From Shewanella kaireitica (lineage in GTDB: Bacteria; Pseudomonadota; Gammaproteobacteria; Enterobacterales; Shewanellaceae), in NCBI RefSeq assembly GCF_023284045.1, contig NZ_JAKIKQ010000003.1, forward strand, positions 372,001 through 436,000: 64,000 nt of DNA, written 5' to 3'. Of the stretch, positions 49,849 through 59,100 are shown one piece after another (position 1 is the first letter of the stretch; each line of letters opens with the position of its first letter). The notes beneath the pieces are model-generated. The model ran no database searches, was not told the origin of the DNA, and worked only from the letters and a program-made list of their open reading frames with translations. A program made the translations under genes and the position numbers.

Positions 49849-51882
49849 TTAGTCAGTTAGCTGTAACTCCTTAAACGCTTTGTCTGGAATGACATCATAA
49901 CGACTGAGGCTCATTGAAAAAACTCCATCTCCACCTGTCATGGATTTAAGCCGAGTTGAGTAATCGCCTACATTGGCCAATGGTGCTTCCACGTTAACTT
50001 CAACTCTACCTGTCGCTTTTGCCTGAGTACCACAGATGATCCCACGCGACGCACTAATGTCTCCAGTAATCTCTCCCACTTGGCTTTGTTCAACCGAGAT
50101 CTGCATATCAACAATAGGCTCTAACACCACAGGCTCAGCCAATGCTACTGCGTCCTGAAACGCTTTTTTACCTGCCATAACAAATGCGATCTCTTTTGAA
50201 TCCACGCTATGATGCTTTCCATCAAGCACAGTGACTTTGATATCCTGCATTGGGAAACCACCCAATGCGCCAGCTAACATTGCGTCACGTACACCTTTCT
50301 CAACCGCCGGAATATACTGGCTCGGTACTGCACCGCCAACAACCTTACTGACAAACTCAAACCCTTGACCTCGCGGTAGTGGTTCGACTTTAAGCTCAAC
50401 TTCACCAAACTGCCCCGAACCACCGGATTGCTTTTTATGGCGAAAACGTGCACTTGCCTCTGCTTGTATGGTCTCTCGATAAGCCACTGCTGGCGTCTCT
50501 GTATCCATATCAACATTAAATAAAGTTTGTGCTTTCTCCAGTGCTATCTGCAGGTGTAGATCCCCCAGCCCCTTTAAAATAGTTTGCCCTTTCGCCTCAC
50601 TGCGGTTGATCTGCAAACTCGGATCTTCGGCAACGAGCTTATGTAACACTTCAGAAATTTTCTGCTCATCTCCGCGGCGTTTTGGTGATACAGCAAGTCC
50701 AAAAATAGGTTGTGGCAAGTTAATTTCTGGCAGATGAAACTCATCTTCATCATGGCTATCGTGCAGTACAGCGCCCACTTCAAGTTCATCAATCTTGGCA
50801 ATAACGCAGATGTCGCCAGGAATAGCCTGGCTAACATCAATGAGTTTATCCCCTTGCAATTTAGCCAAATGAGCCACTTTAAACGCCTTACGCTCACGGC
50901 CAATGAATAGCTTCATGCCAATATTAAGGGTGCCTTGATACAGTCTAAATACGCCCATTCGCCCAAAAAATGGGTCGATTGAGACTCTAAATACATGAGC
51001 GAGTACGTGGTCAGTTGGACTTTGACTAACATCTATTGGCAACGCATTCTGAGCAAAACCTTTGATGAATTGTGGTGGATTGGCTTCCAGTGGACTCGGC
51101 ATCAACTTCACTAATAACTCTAATAAAGCAGCAATACCAATATCATTCTCTGCACTAGTAAAACAAACTGGTACTAGATGCCCCATTCGTAGCGCAGCTT
51201 CCAGCGGTGCATGTAATTGTTCAGAGCTTAGGGACTCACCCTGCTCTAAATACAGCTCCATCAGTTGTTCGTCTTCTTCCAACACCGTATCAACTAACTC
51301 GTCACGCGCCTGTGCAACGCCAATAAAGGCTGTGCCAGTTTGCTCATCGCAGTGAAGATAACAGTCAACCACATCATCCACCGCGCTGTTTGGTAAATTA
51401 ACCGGTAAACAACGATGACCAAACTGTTGCTGTATGTTTTCCAGTAGCTGCGCAAGTCCAGCTTCGTTGCCATCAATATGGTTTATCGCTATCAGTACCG
51501 CCTTACCTTGGCTGCGCGCTGCAGCAAACGCTCGTTTAGTAACGGATTCAATACCCACTCCGGCATGAATAACCAGTAGCACTGACTCTACGCCAGGCAA
51601 TGGCAGCAATGCACGTCCAAAAAAGTCAGGTAGACCTGGAGTGTCGATTAGATTGATATGGTGATTTGCAAAATCTAGATTTAAAAACGAGGGTTCTAAG
51701 CTGTGTCGGTGAGATTTTTCTTGGGCAGTGAAATCAGCATGATTTGTGCCCTTGTCCACCCTGCCTTTTAAATTGATTGCTTTTGCGCGAAACAATAGCG
51801 CCTCTAATAAAGAGGATTTTCCTGATCCTGTATGCCCGAGCACAGCCAAATTGCGGATCTGCTCAGTATTGAACTCAGCCAT
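49849..51882 (-). CDS. EF-G-like translational GTPase (paralogue)
   Basis: 677-aa protein with the full EF-G domain order: G domain, beta-barrel domain II, and domains III-V (FRHKKQSGGSGQFGEVELKV is domain IV). P-loop is GHTGSGKSS and G3 is DTPG, but the G4 motif is NHID instead of NKxD, and the switch I region (AQEKSHRHS) lacks the usual ERGITI-like sequence. So it is one of the diverged EF-G2-type proteins, not the main FusA. Start chosen at ATG 51882 because AAGGAGG lies 5 nt upstream. Neighbour of pfa genes in Shewanella; role unknown. Confidence 0.88.
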   Translation of the reverse strand: MAEFNTEQIRNLAVLGHTGSGKSSLLEALLFRAKAINLKGRVDKGTNHADFTAQEKSHRHSLEPSFLNLDFANHHINLIDTPGLPDFFGRALLPLPGVESVLLVIHAGVGIESVTKRAFAAARSQGKAVLIAINHIDGNEAGLAQLLENIQQQFGHRCLPVNLPNSAVDDVVDCYLHCDEQTGTAFIGVAQARDELVDTVLEEDEQLMELYLEQGESLSSEQLHAPLEAALRMGHLVPVCFTSAENDIGIAALLELLVKLMPSPLEANPPQFIKGFAQNALPIDVSQSPTDHVLAHVFRVSIDPFFGRMGVFRLYQGTLNIGMKLFIGRERKAFKVAHLAKLQGDKLIDVSQAIPGDICVIAKIDELEVGAVLHDSHDEDEFHLPEINLPQPIFGLAVSPKRRGDEQKISEVLHKLVAEDPSLQINRSEAKGQTILKGLGDLHLQIALEKAQTLFNVDMDTETPAVAYRETIQAEASARFRHKKQSGGSGQFGEVELKVEPLPRGQGFEFVSKVVGGAVPSQYIPAVEKGVRDAMLAGALGGFPMQDIKVTVLDGKHHSVDSKEIAFVMAGKKAFQDAVALAEPVVLEPIVDMQISVEQSQVGEITGDISASRGIICGTQAKATGRVEVNVEAPLANVGDYSTRLKSMTGGDGVFSMSLSRYDVIPDKAFKELQLTD

Positions 51883-52246
51883 AACGGCCTCCTTTGTCAC
51901 ATTATTAAACTTACGTATATCAATAAGACAATTTTTATGGAGCTGTTAACAACGAGTATAGACTTGTGATAAAGCGCAATATTTGACCTAGATCACGCTT
52001 TACTTTGCCAACGTTAGTTACCACACAAAATAACACTTTAGCTTACACCTGTTCACTCAATCTGGTCATATCAGCGATTAATAAGTCCCAGGTGATTGTA
52101 TTGCCCTAAAACCTCATGTAGTCTGCACATCCATTGGTCAAAATATACTAGGTTAATTACCAGAAACATTGAACTCCCGTGCAGTTCATTAGTCATAAAA
52201 ACGTAATTAAGTCCCAGTAGATTATTAACGGAAACCCGCTAAATAG
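51883..52246. promoter_or_regulatory. divergent control region upstream of pfaR
   Basis: 364-bp gap between the EF-G-like gene and pfaR. It contains a CRP/FNR-like dyad TTTGACCTAGATCACG (about 51983-51998), a direct repeat TAAGTCCCAGGTGATT (52082-52097) and TAAGTCCCAGTAGATT (52208-52223) 126 bp apart, a dyad TGAACT-cccgtgc-AGTTCA (52170-52188), and a possible -10 hexamer TATACT (52144-52149). These are candidate binding sites for regulators of EPA synthesis, including PfaR. Confidence 0.5.
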
Positions 52247-53113
52247 ATGGCAGAGCAAGTTAACACAAGCTTAAATTCGGCAGCGAGTAAGCCGAATAAG
52301 TGTACGCAAAGCGCTACAGAAGCTCGGCACAGCAATGCCACTACGACTCCCGAGATGCGTCGATTCATTCAAGAATCAGACCTCAGTGTGAGTCAACTTT
52401 CCAAAGTGCTGAACATCAGCGAAGCCACTGTACGCAAATGGCGCAAGCGCGATTCGATTGAAAACACGCCAAATACACCGCACCACCTCAATACCACGCT
52501 AACGCCACTGCAAGAGTATGTCGTCGTCGGTTTGAGGTACCAGCTGAAAATGCCACTCGATAGATTACTGACGGCAACGCAGAGATTTATTAACCCCAAT
52601 GTGTCACGTTCAGGCTTAGCAAGATGTTTAAAACGTTATGGTGTTTCGCGAGTTAGCGATATAGAAAGCCCTGATGTACCGATGCGTTATTTTAACCAAC
52701 TGCCGATAACCCAAGGTAGTGATGTACAAACCTATACCTTGCACTATGAAACACTGGCACAAACCTTAGCGTTGCCAAGCACGGATGCTGAAAATGTAGT
52801 TCAGGTGGTTTCATTGACTATCCCACCACAGTTGACCGATGAGCAACCCAGTTCAATCTTGCTTGGTATTGACCCCCATAGTGACTGGATATATCTCGAT
52901 ATCTATCAAGACGGTAATACCCAAGCAACCAACAGATACATGGCCTATGTACTAAAACATGGGCCGTTTCACTTACGAAAGTTACTCGTCAGTAACTATC
53001 ACAGTTTTATAGAGCGCTTTCCTGGTGCGACGCAAAATCGCCGCACCTCTACAGACAAGCCAAAAACAAACAACAAGACGCCTGAATGCCAGGCATCCAC
53101 TGGAGACTCATAA
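52247..53113 (+). CDS. pfaR: pfa cluster regulator PfaR, IS481-transposase-like
   Basis: 288 aa, at the position of the pfa activator. Its N-terminus matches the helix-turn-helix of IS481-type transposases: SDLSVSQLSKVLNISEATVR, KWRKRD, LTPLQEYVVVGLRYQLKMPL and RSGLARCLKRYGVS. The C-terminal half has the shape of the DDE core (LLGIDPHSDWIYLDIYQDGN, FHLRKLLVSNYHSFIERF), but the first Asp is replaced near YTLHYETL, the second Asp position reads VSN, and it ends before the third Glu. So DNA binding without transposition is likely. Stop overlaps the pfaA start (TAATG). Confidence 0.88.
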   Translation: MAEQVNTSLNSAASKPNKCTQSATEARHSNATTTPEMRRFIQESDLSVSQLSKVLNISEATVRKWRKRDSIENTPNTPHHLNTTLTPLQEYVVVGLRYQLKMPLDRLLTATQRFINPNVSRSGLARCLKRYGVSRVSDIESPDVPMRYFNQLPITQGSDVQTYTLHYETLAQTLALPSTDAENVVQVVSLTIPPQLTDEQPSSILLGIDPHSDWIYLDIYQDGNTQATNRYMAYVLKHGPFHLRKLLVSNYHSFIERFPGATQNRRTSTDKPKTNNKTPECQASTGDS

Positions 53114-56100
53114 TGAGCCAGACCTCTAAACCTCAACAATCATCAGCATCAGAGCAAGCACAAGACTCGCAAGCTGATACTCGCTTAAATAAACGTTTAA
53201 AAGATATGCCTGTTGCCATTGTCGGCATGGCAAGCATCTTTGCCAACTCGCGTTACCTCAACAAGTTTTGGGATCTTATTAGCGAAAAAATAGATGCCAT
53301 CACAGAACTACCAGCCACTCACTGGCAGAAAGAAGATTACTTTGATGCCAACAAGAGCACGCCAGATAAAAGTTACTGTAAGCGCGGCGGCTTTTTACCA
53401 GATGTTGACTTCAACCCAATGGAGTTTGGTCTGCCGCCAAATATCTTAGAGCTGACTGACTCATCGCAGTTGCTCTCTTTGATCGTTGCAAAAGAAGTAT
53501 TGGCTGACGCTAACCTACCTGAAGGGTATGACCGCGACAAAATTGGTATTACATTAGGTGTCGGCGGCGGCCAGAAGATCAGCCATAGCTTAACCGCGCG
53601 TCTACAGTACCCTGTGCTAAAGAAGGTTTTTGCCAATAGCGGTATTAGCGACGAAGACAGCGAAATGCTGATCAAAAAATTCCAAGACCAATATGTACAT
53701 TGGGAAGAGAACTCTTTCCCTGGTTCATTGGGTAACGTTATTGCCGGTCGTATCGCCAACCGTTTTGATTTCGGCGGCATGAACTGTGTGGTTGATGCGG
53801 CTTGTGCAGGTTCTTTAGCTGCAATGCGCATGGCACTCAGTGAGCTGGTTGAAGGTCGTTCAGAGATGATGATCACTGGCGGTGTTTGTACTGACAACTC
53901 GCCATCTATGTACATGAGCTTCTCTAAGACGCCCGCATTCACCACCAATGAAACCATCCAGCCATTTGATATCGACTCAAAGGGAATGATGATTGGTGAA
54001 GGTATCGGCATGATCGCATTGAAGCGTCTTGAAGATGCCGAGCGTGATGGCGACAGAATTTACTCGGTCATTAAAGGTATTGGTTCTTCATCAGATGGTA
54101 AGTTTAAATCAATCTATGCGCCTCGCCCTGAAGGCCAAGCCAAAGCGCTAAATCGCGCCTATGACGATGCAGGTTTTGCGCCGCACACTCTAGGTCTGAT
54201 TGAAGCCCATGGTACCGGTACTGCCGCAGGTGACGCTGCAGAATTTGCCGGTCTTTGCTCAGTGTTTAGCGATGGTAACGACACCAAACAGCACATTGCG
54301 CTAGGTTCAGTTAAATCACAAATTGGCCACACTAAATCTACCGCAGGTACTGCTGGACTGATTAAAGCAGCTTTAGCGCTACACCATAAAGTATTGCCAG
54401 CAACGATTAACGTCAGCCAACCGAGTCCCAAGCTTGATATTGAGAACTCACCGTTCTATCTCAATACCGAAACCCGTCCTTGGTTACCTCGCGTCGACGG
54501 CACACCGCGCCGCGCCGGTATCAGCTCATTTGGTTTTGGTGGCACTAACTTTCACTTTGTACTGGAAGAGTACAACGCAGAGCATAGCCGCGAAGATAGC
54601 GAGAAAGCTAAGTATCGTCAGCGTCAAGTTGCACAAAGCTTCCTTGTTAGCGCTGCAAACAAAGATGCACTTATTAAAGAATTAAATACCTTAGCAACGG
54701 CAAGTTCTGCCGCTGAGTTTAACCTTAAAGATGCCGCTGCAAATTACGCAGTACGTGAATTAGCCACTGATGCACCGCGTATTGGTCTCGTTGCCAATAG
54801 CGCAGCAGAACTGGCAAGCTTTATCAAACAAGCGCTATCGAAGTTAACCGCAAGCGACGACACTCAATGGCAACTGCCAGGTGGCATTAGCTACCGCGCT
54901 ATAGCGATTGAAGGCAAAGTGGCGGCATTATTCGCTGGCCAAGGTTCGCAATATCTCAATATGGGACGAGATCTTGCCTGTTACTACCCAGAGATGCGTC
55001 AGCAACTAGTCACAGCAGATAAAGTATTTGCCGCCAATGACAAAACACCTTTATCGCAAACGCTATATCCAAAACCTGTGTTCAATAAAGATGATGTCAA
55101 AGCACAAGAAGCAGTGCTGACTAACACCGCTAATGCACAGAGTGCTATCGGTGCCATCTCTATGGGTCAATATGCGCTATTCACAGCTGCTGGCTTTAAC
55201 GCCGATATGGTTGCAGGTCACAGCTTTGGTGAGTTAAGTGCGTTATGCGCTGCAGATGTTATTTCAACAGATGACTACTACAAACTCGCCTTTGCTCGTG
55301 GCGATGCCATGGCTACCAAAGCGAAAAATAAAGACGGTCAAGATGCTGATTGTGGCGCTATGTTTGCCGTTATCCATAAAGCAGAGGATTTGAGCACACT
55401 TGAAAGCACTATCGCTAAATTTGACGGTGTTAAAGTGGCTAACTACAACGCGCCGACTCAGTCGGTCATTGCAGGTCCAACGGCTAGCACCACAGATGCA
55501 GCTAAAGCATTAAGCGACCTAGGTTATAAAGCGATCAATCTACCAGTGTCTGGCGCATTCCACACTGAGCTAGTTGGCCACGCTCAAGCACCATTCGCCA
55601 AAGCGATTGACGGTGCGAAGTTTACTAAACCTAGCCGTGCACTCTATTCCAACGCTAGCGGCGCGCTATATGAAAGCACTGGCGCTAAGGTTAAGGCCTC
55701 GTTCAAGAAACATATGCTTCAATCAGTTCGTTTCACCGCTCAGCTAGAAGCGATGTTTGACGCTGGCGCTCGCGTATTTGTTGAATTTGGTCCAAAAAAT
55801 ATTTTGCAAAAACTAGTGCAAGGTACCTTGGCAAGCAAACTTAATGAGCTAAGCGTTATCTCTATCAACCCAAGCCCTAAAGGCGACAGCGACTTACAAC
55901 TTAAGCAAGCGGCTCTGCAGCTAGCAGTAGCCGGTGTGCAGCTTGATAATATCGACCCATACCAAGCCGATATTGCCGCGCCAGCAAAACGTTCACCAAT
56001 GAGCTTAACGCTAAATGCTGCCAACCATATTAGCCCTGCAACCCGCGCTAAAATGGCTAAGTCATTAGCAACTGGCACAGTGAAGAGCGCGACTATCATC

Positions 56101-59100
56101 GAAGAGAAAATCGTTGAGAAGGTTGTTGAGAAAGTGGTTGAAGTAGAAAAAATTGTTGAAGTGCCAACCATCATTGAAAAAGAAGTTGAAAAGATCGTGG
56201 AGATTGCCGTACCAATGTCTAATGAGCATGTAGTGTCTACTGCCCCAGTTCAAAATAATACCGTTGCTTCAAATGCAAGCGCTCCAAGTGTAAGCGTTAG
56301 CACTGATGCCCTAAGTCAGTTCTTTGCTGCGCAACAACAAGCGGCGGAGTTACATCAGCAGTTCCTCAGCATCCCACAGCAATATGGTGAAACTTTCACT
56401 ACCTTAATGGCAGAGCAGACAAAACTTGCGGGTTCTGGTGTCGCATTGCCTGAAAGCCTGCAACGCTCAATGGAGCAGTTCCACCAGCTTCAAGCGCAAA
56501 CTGTTCAAAGCCATACTCAGTTTTTAGAGATGCAAGCTGGCAATAACAATGCCGCGCTAAACATGCTCAATGGTACTGCGACAGTGATCACCGCACAGCC
56601 ATTGCCAGCAGCAGTGCAGAGACCTCAGCAAGTCGTTCAACAGGTCGCAGTTTCTGCACCAGCAGTGTCAGCGCCTGCAGTAACGACTCCTGCTGCAGCT
56701 CCAGTTGTTAGCAGTGCTCCGGCGCCAGTTCAACATGCCGCTGCAACACACATTGAAGCCGTTGCTAAAGCGGCTGAAGCTGCACCAGTAGTCGCTGCGC
56801 CGTCATCTGCACCAGTTGTGCCCGTGAGTAATAGCGCCGCAGCAGCTGTTCTTAGCGCCGAAAAGGTTCAAGCAACCATGCTTGAAGTGGTCGCTGAGAA
56901 AACTGGCTACCCTACAGAGATGCTAGAACTTGAAATGGACATGGAAGCCGATTTAGGCATTGACTCTATCAAACGAGTAGAAATTCTAGGTACAGTTCAA
57001 GACGAACTTCCAACTCTACCAGAACTCAGTCCTGAAGATTTAGCCGAGTGTCGAACACTGGGTGAAATCGTTAGCTACATGAACTCTAAGCTCTCTTTGA
57101 AAGACGCTGAGGGCTCTAAACTCTCTACAAATACTGCCGCAGGCGCTGCAAATACAGTTACCGCTGAAGGCTCACTCTCTGCACAAAAAGTCCAAGCGAC
57201 CATGATGTCAGTGGTCGCAGAAAAGACCGGCTACCCAACAGAGATGCTAGAGCTTGAGATGGACATGGAAGCCGATTTAGGCATCGATTCTATCAAGCGT
57301 GTAGAAATTCTTGGTACTGTTCAAGATGAGCTTCCAGGTCTACCTGAGCTGAGCCCTGAAGATTTGGCTGAGTGTCGTACTCTGGGTGAAATCGTTAGCT
57401 ACATGAATAGCAAGCTCTCTACAACTGCCGCCGCAGGCGCTCCATCTGAAAGCCCAGCTCCTCAAGTTGCAACTGCAAAGACAGCCCTGAGCGCGCAAAA
57501 AGTCCAAGCAACCATGATGTCAGTGGTTGCAGAAAAGACTGGCTACCCAACAGAGATGTTAGAGCTTGAAATGGATATGGAAGCCGATTTAGGCATCGAT
57601 TCTATCAAGCGTGTAGAAATACTTGGTACTGTTCAAGATGAGCTTCCAGGTCTACCTGAACTTAATCCTGAAGATCTAGCTGAGTGTCGCACATTGGGCG
57701 AGATCGTTAGCTACATGAACAGCAAGCTCTCTACAACTGCCGCCGCAGGCGCTGCTGGCGTTTCATCTGCAGGTGCAGCGCCTCAAGTTGCTACTGCCGA
57801 GACAGCCCTGAGCGCGCAAAAAGTACAAGCCACTATGATGTCAGTAGTCGCTGACAAAACCGGTTACCCAACAGAAATGCTAGAACTAAGCATGGACATG
57901 GAAGCCGATTTAGGTATCGATTCTATCAAGCGTGTCGAAATACTTGGTACTGTGCAAGATGAGCTTCCAGGGCTGCCTGAGCTTAATCCTGAAGACTTAG
58001 CTGAGTGTCGTACACTAGGCGAAATCGTTAGCTACATGAACTCTAAACTGGCTGATGGCTCTAAACTCTCTACAAATGACGCCGCTGGCGCTTCATCTGC
58101 AGACTCAGCTCCTCAAGTTGCAACGGCAAAGACAGCCCTGAGCGCACAAAAAGTACAAGCTACCATGATGTCAGTGGTCGCAGAAAAGACTGGCTACCCA
58201 ACAGAGATGCTTGAGCTAAGCATGGACATGGAAGCTGATTTAGGTATCGACTCTATCAAGCGTGTTGAGATCTTGGGTACTGTGCAAGATGAGCTTCCAG
58301 GCCTACCGGAATTAAACCCTGAAGATTTGGCAGAGTGCCGCACTTTGGGTGAAATCGTTAGCTACATGAACTCTAAGCTTGCGACAATTGAAGCTGCCGA
58401 ACCAGCTGCAGCACAAGTGGCTAATGGTCTTAGCGCGGAGCAAGTACAAGGCACCATGATGTCAGTGGTTGCTGAGAAGACCGGTTACCCAACAGAGATG
58501 CTTGAACTGAGCATGGACATGGAAGCCGATCTTGGTATCGACTCTATCAAACGAGTGGAAATTTTAGGAACAGTACAAGATGAGTTACCGGGATTACCTG
58601 AGCTAAATCCAGAAGATCTTGCCGAGTGTCGTACATTGGGCGAAATCGTTGCCTACATGAACTCTAAGCTGACTAATGTTAGCAGTGCAGCAACGGCGGT
58701 CATCGCAGATGCAGTTAAATCAGTCGCAGAGACGGTAACATCTTCTCTTGAGCTTCCACCTCACAGCGAGGTAGCGCTAAAAAAGCTTAATGCGGCGGAT
58801 CAAATTGTTGATTGCTTCGCCGCAGACGCAGCTATTGTCATTACCGATGATGGTCATAACGCAGGCGTATTAGCAGAGAAACTGTCTAAGCAAGCCCTTA
58901 AAGTCGCGGTTATTCGCCTGCCAAAAGGTGCAGCGCAATCACCACTAAGCAGTGACGTTGCCAGCTTCCAAGCAGAAAGTCTTGATGAAGCAGGGATCAA
59001 TGCTGTTATCGCTCAAATTGAGCAGCAACTAGGCGAGATTAGTGGATTTATTCACCTACAACCAGAAGCTGACAGCAATAACGTTAATGATGCGATTAAC

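Noticed and set aside
53086..53112. Longer start for PfaA
   Set aside because: The extra nine residues overlap the pfaR end and are not like PfaA; the ATG at 53113 fits the TAATG pattern repeated at pfaB and pfaC.
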